Source of the DNA: JAGNZR01 sp051652785
GTDB taxonomy: Bacteria; Fusobacteriota; Fusobacteriia; Fusobacteriales; Fusobacteriaceae
Direction: 5' to 3'
DNA length: 5,351 nucleotides
NCBI GenBank assembly: GCA_051652785.1
Contig: JBOFUX010000047.1
Span: forward strand, 1-5,351
In this document: positions 1-5,351 of the stretch, one piece after another
How positions within the stretch are numbered: the stretch's first letter is position 1
Layout of the letters: each line of letters begins with the position of its first letter
The notes under the pieces: generated by a model
Database searches by the model: none
Told to the model about the DNA's origin: nothing
The model's input: only the letters and a program-made list of their open reading frames with translations
Position numbers and translations under genes: made by a program

Positions 1-128
1 TTTGTACAAATAGTCCCTGTCCATGCAACTGTAAATACATTGGATTCACCTTTTAAATTTTTAGATGTTATCATAACCACAGGTACTGGATTTAAAATTA
101 CACTACCTTTAAATTGTGTTTTTTCCAT
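1..128 (-). CDS. Flavin reductase-family protein (FMN-binding split barrel), N-terminal part only
   Basis: This is the first 42 codons of a minus-strand gene that continues past the left edge of the window. The start ATG (126-128) follows an AGGAG at 135-139 with 6 nt between, which fixes the start. An out-of-frame ATG at 131-133 lacks suitable spacing. The visible protein has a short lead, then a stretch with NPVPVVMI at residues 13-20 and VAWTGTIC at residues 34-41. This is the pattern I associate with the opening beta strands of the flavin reductase / flavoredoxin-like split barrel, where an Asn-Pro-x-Pro-Val strand is followed by an AWTG-type segment close to the FMN. Family members bind FMN and either reduce flavin with NAD(P)H or act as small electron carriers in anaerobes. 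The FMN phosphate ligands and the C-terminal half lie outside the window, so the exact subtype is open. The gene is divergent from the MerR-family gene. Confidence 0.75.
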   Translation of the reverse strand, partial: MEKTQFKGSVILNPVPVVMITSKNLKGESNVFTVAWTGTICT

Positions 129-148
129 TTCATTCTCCTGAAAATATT

Positions 149-181
149 TTATTTTATAATTATTTTTTATTTATAAAATAA
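149..181. repeat. A/T-only 11-bp inverted repeat in the flavin reductase leader
   Basis: TTATTTTATAA (149-159) and TTATAAAATAA (171-181) are perfect inverted copies separated by 11 nt. The repeat lies just downstream of the proposed minus-strand -10 and covers most of the leader of that gene. With no G or C in the stem, a stable RNA hairpin is doubtful and chance is possible in such AT-rich DNA. It could instead be a DNA-level dyad for a regulator. Confidence 0.35.
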
Positions 182-210
182 TTATATCACAAATTTCTTT
201 TAAATTAACA
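181..210 (-). promoter_or_regulatory. Probable promoter of the flavin reductase gene (extended -10)
   Basis: On the minus strand, TGATATAAT (plus-strand 181-189) is an exact extended -10 element, TG-n-TATAAT. A weak -35-like TGTTAA lies at 205-210, 18 bp away. Transcription would begin near position 174 and leave a leader of roughly 45 nt before the ATG at 128. An extended -10 often compensates for a poor -35, which fits what is seen. This was found by motif only. Confidence 0.5.
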
Positions 211-281
211 TTTGTTTTTATAGGAAATTTTACTTAAAAATGTTAAAATAATATGAATCTTCTAGCACAATTAGTCCATTT

Positions 282-312
282 TTGACTTATTTATAAGGGC
301 ACAAATTAAAAT
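282..312 (+). promoter_or_regulatory. Candidate promoter of the merR-family gene
   Basis: TTGACT at 282-287 is a good -35 match. Possible -10 elements are TTAAAA (306-311, spacer 18) and TAAAAT (307-312, spacer 19). Neither is strong, so the exact -10 is uncertain. The leader would be about 60 nt. It contains a near-palindrome at 317-330 (AACA...TGTT, 12 of 14 positions symmetric), the palindrome TTAGCTAA at 329-336, and GTTAGAA at 347-353, a 7-mer also found in both arms of the dyad before the permease gene. The rest of the 129-380 gap shows no coding potential that I can support. Confidence 0.35.
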
Positions 313-380
313 AAATAACAGACGTTTGTTAGCTAAGAATCATCCGGTTAGAACTTTAATTGAAAGTAGAGGAGTAATCT

Positions 381-1163
381 ATGGAAAATAAAATATCTAT
401 TAGAAAGGTAGCAAAAAGTATTCAGTTAACAACTAGAACATTAAGATACTATGAAGAATTAGGACTTATAACTTCTATACAAGAAGGAAGAGGAAACAGG
501 TTTTATGAAAGAGAATCTTTGGAAAAATTAGTTTATTTAGATGAATTAAAAAATAAAGGTTTTAGCTTAAAAGAAATAGAAGAATTTATGGGAGATAAAT
601 GTTGCAATCAAAAAAAAGATTTATTCCAAGTTAAAATAAAGAAAAATCAAGAACAAATCGAGTATTTAATTTGGCAAAATAATAGAATGAAAGAAGAAAT
701 GGAAATAGTAGATAAGTTAAATCTTTCTAATTTTTCAATTGATACCCAAGACTTAGAAAATGAACATCTTTTTAAAATACATGAAACACTAGATACTAAA
801 ATAGATAATAATGTTGAAAAAATTTGGAAAAATGAAAATTACAATATTATGGAAGAAAAAGTTTATTCATTAAGTGGTGAAAATTTCTCTCTTAAAAATT
901 ATCACCAATATGATTTTTCTTTAGTAGATAAAAAAACAGAAAATAACTTTGAAATCCCCAAAGGAAAATATATTGTAGCTTATTCTAGAGAAGGAATTGA
1001 AAAACAACATTTAATATTTGAAAAAATTGCTGATTATATAACAAAAAATAATTTAATTATAGAAGGTAATTTATTTGTTTGGAATAAATTTAGAATCTTT
1101 TGTAAAAAAGAAAAAAAGATTGTTTTAATAACAAAAAATATTATAAAAATAAAAAATGATTAA
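381..1163 (+). CDS. MerR-family transcriptional regulator with C-terminal effector-binding-like region
   Basis: This is a 260-residue cytoplasmic DNA-binding regulator. Residues 4-70 form a classical MerR winged helix-turn-helix: a first helix with IRKVAKSIQLTTRTLRYYEE, the LGLI turn, a wing with GRGNRFY, and then an LDELKNKGFSLKEIEEFM segment. Residues 75-113 are charged and helical and probably form the antiparallel coiled-coil dimerisation helix. Residues about 155-258 are low-complexity and Lys/Asn-rich. They carry a KGKYIVAYSREG...IFEKIADYITKNN...EGNLFVWNKF pattern resembling the GyrI-like effector domain of BmrR-type regulators, but this match is weak. Two adjacent cysteines (74-75) sit right after the DNA-binding domain and do not match the spaced mercury ligands of MerR itself. 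The start has AGAGGAG at 368-374, 6 nt upstream. It faces away from the flavin reductase gene and precedes the permease-oxidoreductase operon, so either or both could be targets. The inducer is unknown. Confidence 0.88.
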   Translation: MENKISIRKVAKSIQLTTRTLRYYEELGLITSIQEGRGNRFYERESLEKLVYLDELKNKGFSLKEIEEFMGDKCCNQKKDLFQVKIKKNQEQIEYLIWQNNRMKEEMEIVDKLNLSNFSIDTQDLENEHLFKIHETLDTKIDNNVEKIWKNENYNIMEEKVYSLSGENFSLKNYHQYDFSLVDKKTENNFEIPKGKYIVAYSREGIEKQHLIFEKIADYITKNNLIIEGNLFVWNKFRIFCKKEKKIVLITKNIIKIKND

Positions 1164-1192
1164 CCTTTAATCAAAAAAATATCCCCTCAAAT

Positions 1193-1238
1193 AATTCTAA
1201 CGTTACGTCAAATTAATTATTGACTTTACGTTAGAATT
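1193..1238. promoter_or_regulatory. 46-bp imperfect dyad: operator candidate, possibly also merR terminator
   Basis: Arms 1193-1211 and 1220-1238 (19 nt each, 17 of 19 pairs) flank an 8-nt ATTAATTA centre. The outer 11 bp, AATTCTAACGT / ACGTTAGAATT, are perfect, and the inner GTCAA / TTGAC are perfect. The right arm overlaps the -35 hexamer of the operon promoter, so a bound protein could block or position RNA polymerase. The right arm also runs into a short T-run (1237-1241), 30 nt after the merR stop, so in RNA it could act as a weak, A/U-rich intrinsic terminator for merR. The sequence alone does not separate these two roles. Confidence 0.6.
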
Positions 1239-1249
1239 TTTAGTATACT
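1220..1249 (+). promoter_or_regulatory. Promoter of the permease-oxidoreductase operon
   Basis: TTGACT (1220-1225) and TATACT (1244-1249) are separated by 18 bp, each one mismatch from the sigma-70 consensus. Transcription would start near 1256, leaving a short leader of about 28 nt. The 18-bp spacer is close to normal and holds no internal inverted repeat, unlike the 19-20 bp dyad-bearing spacers of promoters activated by classical MerR proteins. Confidence 0.65.
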
Positions 1250-1285
1250 ATATACACTTATAAAAATTAAAAAAGGAGTGTATAT
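1250..1285. repeat. 9-bp perfect inverted repeat spanning the start site, RBS and start codon
   Basis: ATATACACT (1250-1258) is inverted exactly as AGTGTATAT (1277-1285) across an 18-nt A-rich spacer. The right arm includes the last bases of the AGGAG and the AT of the permease ATG. If transcription starts near 1256, only part of the left arm would be in the RNA. It may then act mainly as a DNA dyad, or as a weak start-codon-occluding hairpin if transcription begins further upstream. Confidence 0.4.
1272..1278 (+). promoter_or_regulatory. Ribosome binding site that fixes the permease start at 1284
   Basis: AAAGGAG at 1272-1278 is 5 nt before ATG 1284. The longer frame would start with GTG at 1278, but that codon begins on the last base of the ribosome binding site, so it cannot be the real start. 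Confidence 0.85.
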
Positions 1286-2294
1286 GGAATCAAATTTGAA
1301 AAAAGGTCTTTTATTTGGTGGTTTAGTAGGTCTAGCATGGGGACTAGATACTGTTTTAATGGGAGTTGTAGGACAAATAGAGATTTTACAAGCATCACCA
1401 TCTAGTACGTTAGTTTCTGCATTTTTACATGACGGGTTTTGTTTTTTTTGGCTAGCATTAATTATGCTTTTTACAAAAGAACTTAAAGGAGTTTTTCAAT
1501 TATTAAAAACCAAAAAAGGAAAAGCAGTTTGTGTTGCTGCATTAGTTGGTGCTCCAATAGGAATGAGTGGATATGTCATGGGTATTAAATATGCTGCTCC
1601 TGCGTATGCTTCTAGTATTTCTGTTATTTATCCTGGTGTTGGTGCTATTTTGTCTTATTTAATCTTAAAAGAAAAATTATCTAAAAGAGCTATGTTAGGA
1701 ATAGCTATTAGTTTATTAGGTTCAATTGCTCTTGGATACTCAAAAGTTGATATCTCAGCTTACCCTCATTTTTATAAAGGAATTGCATTTACTTGTCTAG
1801 CTGTTTTAGGTTGGGCTTTTGAAGGTGTTATTATTGGTTATGCTATGAAAAAAATAAAAAATGAAGAAAATATAAAAGCTTCTCCACAACAATTTTTAAC
1901 AATCAGATATCTTACTTCATTTATTGTTTATGCATTAATTATTGTTCCTTTTATTGGTGGATATGGAACAGTTATAAAATTAGCTATTTCTTATGAAATT
2001 TTTTATTTTACTGGTATCTCTATTTTAGGAACAATAACTTACTTATCATGGTATAAATCAGTAGATTATATTGGAGTAGCTATGGGAACCGCTCTTAATA
2101 GTACTGCTGCTTTTTGGGCAATAGTTTTCAGTGCTTTACTTCTAGGTACTGAAATTACCCCTTATTTAATGGTCTGTGGATTCATTATAATTTTAGGTGT
2201 TTTTATTTTTGCTGTTGATATTGGAGAGATTTTTAATAAAATGAAACTTAAAAGAAATGGAGAAACAAGCGGGAGTTACAATGTTAAAAAATGA
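1284..2294 (+). CDS. EamA/DMT-superfamily permease (10 transmembrane helices)
   Basis: This 336-residue inner-membrane transporter belongs to the drug/metabolite transporter superfamily. The predicted hydrophobic segments lie at about residues 8-28, 43-63, 82-101, 106-128, 136-153, 165-187, 207-228, 240-257, 263-287 and 292-313. That gives the ten-helix, two-repeat EamA layout, about the usual 300 residues plus a charged tail. Each repeat ends with the family pattern. In the first it is a YPGVGAILSYLILKEKLS segment followed by a GIAISLLGSIAL helix. In the second it is FWAIVFSALLLGTE followed by GFIIILGVFIF. EamA proteins export or import amino acids, nucleosides, sugars or other small metabolites, and the substrate cannot be assigned from sequence. 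The start is ATG 1284 rather than GTG 1278. The last 14 bases overlap the downstream oxidoreductase start, which indicates one operon, and a promoter lies immediately upstream. The C-terminal tail (about 314-336) is hydrophilic and overlaps the next gene's ribosome binding site. Confidence 0.9.
   Translation: MESNLKKGLLFGGLVGLAWGLDTVLMGVVGQIEILQASPSSTLVSAFLHDGFCFFWLALIMLFTKELKGVFQLLKTKKGKAVCVAALVGAPIGMSGYVMGIKYAAPAYASSISVIYPGVGAILSYLILKEKLSKRAMLGIAISLLGSIALGYSKVDISAYPHFYKGIAFTCLAVLGWAFEGVIIGYAMKKIKNEENIKASPQQFLTIRYLTSFIVYALIIVPFIGGYGTVIKLAISYEIFYFTGISILGTITYLSWYKSVDYIGVAMGTALNSTAAFWAIVFSALLLGTEITPYLMVCGFIIILGVFIFAVDIGEIFNKMKLKRNGETSGSYNVKK
2271..2275 (+). promoter_or_regulatory. Ribosome binding site that fixes the oxidoreductase start at 2281
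   Basis: GGGAG at 2271-2275 lies 5 nt before ATG 2281. The longer in-frame ATG at 2257 has only A-rich sequence before it and no ribosome binding motif, so 2281 is preferred. The site is inside the 3' end of the permease gene, consistent with translational coupling. Confidence 0.7.
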
Positions 2295-4866
2295 GATAAT
2301 TAGTAATATGAAAAATATAGTGGATAATTGCATGGGAGATTCAATTGAAGCTTGTCAGACAAATTGCCCCATGAATACAGATGTTAAACAATATATAAGA
2401 CTTATTAGAGAAGGTAAAGAAAGCGAATCTTTAAAAGTCATTAGAGAAAAATTGTTTATACCTAGAATTTTAGGAAGAATATGTGCACATCCCTGCGAAA
2501 GTGGTTGTCGAAGAGGAGAAGAAGATAAGCCACTTGCAATTTCTAATCTTAAAAGATATGTTGCTGATAATTTTGATAAACCTGAAAATTGGGATTTATC
2601 AAAATTAGAACTTAATGGAAAAAAAATTGCTGTTATAGGAGCTGGTCCAGCTGGGACACAAGCTGCCTATTCTCTAATAAAAAAAGGTTATTCTGTTACC
2701 ATTTTTGAAAAAGAAAATCATCTTGGTGGAATGATGCGATTTGGAATTCCTGAATATAGACTTCCTAGCAAAGTAATTGATTCTGAATTATCTATATTGA
2801 AAAAATTAGGTGTGAATATTAATTTAGGTGTTCAAATAGGAAAGGATATTTCAATAGATAAATTAAAATCAGAATTTGATGCAGTTATTGTTGCTATTGG
2901 AAAACAAATAGGACGTGTGGATAATTCTCTTAAAAATATAGAGGCCAAAGGAATTTTTACTGCTACAGATTTTTTAAAAGAAGTTTCATTAACTGAAAAT
3001 TTTAAAGATATAGGTGAAAATGTTTTAACAGTAGGTGGAGGAGATGTGGCAATTGACTGTGCCAGATCAGCCATAAGATTAAAAAATGTTAAACATTCTT
3101 ATATAATTGCCTTGGAAAAAGATATTAATTCTTTAACAGCCACTCAGCATGAAGTTGAAAGTGCATTAAAAGAGGGAGTTATTTTTATTTTGGCATCTGG
3201 AATTAAACATATTGAAAAGGATTCTTCTGGAAGAATTAATTCTATTACTAGCAAAAAATGTTTAACTATATTCGATGATAAAAGAAATTTTAATCCTTCA
3301 TTTGATGAAAAAGTTGAAAATAAAATATACATAGATACTCTTATATTTGCCATTGGTCAAAATATCGATTTTTCAATTGATAAAAATGAACTATTAAAAA
3401 AATCTAAAGATAACAGTTTCCATTTTGATGATTTAACTCTTCAATCAAAATACGTAGATAATATTTTTTTTGCTGGTGATTGCTCAAATTCTCTTATTGT
3501 AATTCGAGCTATGGCAACAGGACAAAGAGCAGCCAAAACAGTGGATAGATTTTTAAATAATTTAGATTTAAAAGAAGGACGTAAAATAGAAGATGAAGGA
3601 GGAGAATCAACTACAAAACTTCAGATGCCAGTAGATTATCTTCCTCCTGGCTGGGATTCTTCAGAAAAAATTATGAGAAATAATAATTTAGACCTTTCCA
3701 TAAATGAAAGAAAAAAAAATTTTAAAGAAGTTGAATTTTGTTTTACAAAAGAACAAGCTTTGCATGAATCTAATAGATGTTTAGAGTGTGAATGCAAAGT
3801 ATGTATGAACGAATGCCTAATGTTACCAAAATTTACAAGCTGTCCTAAAACATTATTTCAACAATATTTAGAAATTGGTTATGAAAATATGGATAAAAAT
3901 ATTGCTTACTCTTGTAATGAATGCTCTCAATGTACAATAAAATGCCCTAATGATTTTAAAATTGAGGATAATTTTAAAGAAATGAGAAAAGAATATGTTA
4001 AAGCTAATGATGGTTTATCTCCTTTTTCTGAACATACAGCCCTAGATGATGGTCAAGAATTAGAATGTAGTAAAAAATATTCAATTACTATTCCTGAGAA
4101 ATCTAAAAAAACTAAATATGTTTTAATTCCAGGCTGTACAGTTCCAGCTTCTATGCCAAAGGCTGTAGAAGATACACTTAGGCATATGAAGGAAACTTTA
4201 GGTGATGAAAATGTTGCTGTTATTCTACAATGTTGCGCTAAACCTACTGAAATAATTGGAGAGACCGATTTATTTAACGAAAGATATTCTCGTGTTCAAA
4301 ATGAAATTGAAAAATTAAACGCTGATATTATCGTTACTTTATGTCCTTCGTGTTTTAATACTTATAAAAAATATTCTGGAAAAAAAGTTATTTCTTATTG
4401 GGATTTAATGAAAGAAGAAATCGGTATTCCTGTAAAACAAAAACAAATTGGAAGTGATTCTGATGTTATTTTTAATATTCATGATTCATGTCCTACCAGA
4501 AATATAACTTCCCACCATGATAGTATTAGATGGATATTAAAAGAATTAGATTATAAAATTGAAGAAATGAAAAATATAAGAGAAAATACTAGATGTTGTG
4601 GTGTAGGAGGAATGCTCGGTTGTATCAACACTGATTTATATAAAGAAATTGTAGATAGAAGAGTTTCTGACGCTACACAAGAGCATATAATCTCTTATTG
4701 TGGTTCATGTAGAGGAAGTATGGAGTTAGGTGGTCTAGACTCCCTTCATATACTACAACTAATTCATGAAGATTGTTATATGAAAAAAGATGCAATAAAA
4801 AGAAGTGAAAATTATGGGTTTCATAATAGATTAGAAACAAAAAAAAGATTAAAAAAATTCCTATAA
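2281..4866 (+). CDS. Multidomain FAD/NAD(P)H oxidoreductase fused to dicluster Fe-S and two CCG (HdrB/GlpC-type) domains
   Basis: This is an 861-residue soluble iron-sulfur flavoprotein. Residues about 15-98 are a GltD-type N-terminal Fe-S domain (C25, C29-P, then C68, C72, C76, and an ISNLKRYVAD end). Residues 114-425 are the two-dinucleotide-binding oxidoreductase: FAD motif GAGPAG at 120-125, an RFGIPEYRLP segment, NAD(P)H motif GGGDVA at 252-257, and the FAD-closing FAGDC at 397-401. After a linker, residues 500-521 hold an irregular cysteine cluster (C500, C503, C505, C508, C512, C521-P). Residues 545-555 hold a canonical CxxCxxCxxxCP. The C-terminal third has two CCG domains. The first is C619, C651-C652, C688, C691, with spacings of 31 and 35, matching the HdrB pattern. 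The second is C737, C772-C773-G, C807, C810. This agrees with proteins named pyridine nucleotide-disulfide oxidoreductase/dicluster-binding protein. It probably passes electrons between NAD(P)H/flavin and a CCG-bound substrate, perhaps a disulfide. The substrate is unknown. ATG 2281 is chosen over 2257. Confidence 0.9.
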   Translation: MLKNEIISNMKNIVDNCMGDSIEACQTNCPMNTDVKQYIRLIREGKESESLKVIREKLFIPRILGRICAHPCESGCRRGEEDKPLAISNLKRYVADNFDKPENWDLSKLELNGKKIAVIGAGPAGTQAAYSLIKKGYSVTIFEKENHLGGMMRFGIPEYRLPSKVIDSELSILKKLGVNINLGVQIGKDISIDKLKSEFDAVIVAIGKQIGRVDNSLKNIEAKGIFTATDFLKEVSLTENFKDIGENVLTVGGGDVAIDCARSAIRLKNVKHSYIIALEKDINSLTATQHEVESALKEGVIFILASGIKHIEKDSSGRINSITSKKCLTIFDDKRNFNPSFDEKVENKIYIDTLIFAIGQNIDFSIDKNELLKKSKDNSFHFDDLTLQSKYVDNIFFAGDCSNSLIVIRAMATGQRAAKTVDRFLNNLDLKEGRKIEDEGGESTTKLQMPVDYLPPGWDSSEKIMRNNNLDLSINERKKNFKEVEFCFTKEQALHESNRCLECECKVCMNECLMLPKFTSCPKTLFQQYLEIGYENMDKNIAYSCNECSQCTIKCPNDFKIEDNFKEMRKEYVKANDGLSPFSEHTALDDGQELECSKKYSITIPEKSKKTKYVLIPGCTVPASMPKAVEDTLRHMKETLGDENVAVILQCCAKPTEIIGETDLFNERYSRVQNEIEKLNADIIVTLCPSCFNTYKKYSGKKVISYWDLMKEEIGIPVKQKQIGSDSDVIFNIHDSCPTRNITSHHDSIRWILKELDYKIEEMKNIRENTRCCGVGGMLGCINTDLYKEIVDRRVSDATQEHIISYCGSCRGSMELGGLDSLHILQLIHEDCYMKKDAIKRSENYGFHNRLETKKRLKKFL

Positions 4867-4893
4867 ACACATAAAAAAAGGCTCAATTCTGTT

Positions 4894-4927
4894 CCCCCCT
4901 GCCCTAAAGCATGGGGGTTTTTATTTT
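4894..4927 (+). terminator. Rho-independent terminator of the operon
   Basis: CCCCCCTGC (4894-4902) pairs with GCATGGGGG (4909-4917) with one mismatch around a 6-nt loop, followed by TTTTTATTTT (4918-4927). It sits 27 nt after the oxidoreductase stop. It is the only strongly GC-rich element in the window, and it separates the operon from the next gene. Confidence 0.85.
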
Positions 4928-4979
4928 CATTCTCTCTACAATATTTTATTTAGCCAATTATATATGAATTTTCAAATAA

Positions 4980-5011
4980 TTGCCACATGATTGTATTTTT
5001 TAGTGTATAAT
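4980..5011 (+). promoter_or_regulatory. Probable promoter of the cysteine-cluster gene
   Basis: TATAAT at 5006-5011 is a perfect -10. The best upstream -35 is TTGCCA at 4980-4985, but its spacer is 20 bp, longer than ideal. Transcription would start near 5018 and give a leader of about 24 nt. The rest of 4928-5041 shows no gene or other strong element. Confidence 0.5.
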
Positions 5012-5041
5012 AATAAGAAAACTATTTTTACTAGGAGTCTA

Positions 5042-5351
5042 ATGAAATACCTACTTTTTCTTGAACACCCAAAGGGTGAAAAAATTTTTAAAATGAATAA
5101 AATTAAGGAAAAAAGAGCAAGAAAATATTTTTCCACAATAAAAACAATAGAAACTACTATTTTAATTAGAGGAAAAAAATATCCTGCTATTGTAGATTAT
5201 GAAATGTTTCATAAATTAGTTAATTTTGACTGTTTTAGCTGTCAGGATAACTGTTGTGGTGGAAATCCTGCTATTTTTGAAAAACATACACGGGATTTTA
5301 TTTTAAAAAATTATGATGAATATAATAAAAAAACAAAAAATAATGATATTT
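5042..5351 (+). CDS. Cysteine-cluster (CxxCxxxCC) protein, 5' part, runs off the window
   Basis: This is an open frame of 103 codons, still open at the right edge. The start ATG 5042 follows AGGAG at 5033-5037 with a rather short 4-nt gap. The next in-frame ATG (5093) has no ribosome binding site. The N-terminus is lysine-rich, with an IRGKKYPAIVDYEMFHKLV segment at 42-60, then C64, C67, C71 and C72 spaced as CxxCxxxCC, then GGNPAIFEKHTRDFI. This spacing is that of the putative metal-chelating YkgJ-type cysteine-cluster family, and the layout also resembles DUF3109-like proteins. These are thought to bind zinc or an iron-sulfur cluster, and their function is largely unknown. No signal peptide or membrane segment is visible. 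The remaining domain lies outside, so family assignment is tentative. It appears to be a separate transcription unit from the upstream operon. Confidence 0.7.
   Translation, partial: MKYLLFLEHPKGEKIFKMNKIKEKRARKYFSTIKTIETTILIRGKKYPAIVDYEMFHKLVNFDCFSCQDNCCGGNPAIFEKHTRDFILKNYDEYNKKTKNNDI

Noticed and set aside
1220..1249. Classical MerR-activated promoter with 19-20 bp dyad-bearing spacer
   Set aside because: The best hexamers are 18 bp apart and the spacer has no inverted repeat, so the standard geometry is not supported.
1278..1283. GTG start two codons upstream for the permease
   Set aside because: The GTG begins on the last base of the AAAGGAG ribosome binding site. ATG 1284 has correct 5-nt spacing.
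2257..2280. Longer oxidoreductase start at ATG 2257
   Set aside because: No ribosome binding site precedes it, while ATG 2281 has GGGAG 5 nt upstream. The eight extra residues match no domain.
2832..3353. Minus-strand open frames at 2832-3074 and 3144-3353
   Set aside because: They lie wholly inside the well-supported oxidoreductase coding region and show no recognisable domain, so they are shadows of the plus-strand gene.
4673..4870. Minus-strand open frame of 65 codons with a hydrophobic middle
   Set aside because: It overlaps the conserved CCG-domain end of the oxidoreductase, and its hydrophobic residues are the complement of Lys/Asn-rich codons.
4894..4917. GC-rich hairpin as a relic end of an IS200/IS605-type element
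   Set aside because: Such elements have GC-rich end hairpins, but no transposase remnant or second end is visible. Position right after a stop codon and the following T-run fit an ordinary terminator.
1..5351. CRISPR array, tRNA or rRNA genes
   Set aside because: No regularly spaced direct repeats and no tRNA- or rRNA-like conserved segments were seen on either strand.

Overview
The window is a strongly AT-rich stretch of bacterial DNA with AGGAG-type ribosome binding sites and A/T-ending codons. It carries genes typical of strict anaerobes: a flavin reductase-family protein, an iron-sulfur flavoprotein with two CCG domains, and a CxxCxxxCC protein. This suggests Fusobacteriota (Fusobacterium or Cetobacterium-like) or a low-GC clostridium. 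That placement is an inference from composition and gene content; no rRNA or lineage marker is present.

Layout. Positions 1-128 hold the 5' end of a minus-strand flavin reductase-family gene. A 252-bp divergent intergenic region (129-380) separates it from a plus-strand MerR-family regulator (381-1163). A 120-bp gap follows, containing two successive inverted repeats and a good sigma-70-type promoter. Next is a two-gene operon (1284-4866): a 10-TM EamA/DMT-family permease, overlapped by 14 bp by a very large redox protein. That protein is a GltD-like FAD/NAD(P)H oxidoreductase fused to a dicluster iron-sulfur segment and two HdrB/GlpC-type CCG domains. A GC-rich hairpin with a T-run (4894-4927) ends the operon. 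After a further promoter, a plus-strand gene for a small cysteine-cluster protein begins at 5042 and runs off the window.

How the genes may work together. The permease and the fused oxidoreductase overlap and are probably translationally coupled, so a shared small substrate is plausible: the permease moves a metabolite and the enzyme reduces or oxidises it, or uses it as an electron sink. The enzyme resembles a one-chain version of a heterodisulfide reductase-like electron path, running from flavin through cubane clusters to CCG clusters. Its substrate cannot be read from the sequence. The MerR-family protein just upstream is the obvious candidate regulator. Its helix-turn-helix is clear, but the operon promoter has an 18-bp spacer without an internal dyad. 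A 46-bp dyad instead covers the -35 box, so the classical MerR promoter-twisting arrangement is not evident.

Two start sites were revised from the longest open frames on the basis of ribosome binding sites: 1284 for the permease and 2281 for the oxidoreductase. No tRNA, rRNA, CRISPR array or intact mobile element was seen.
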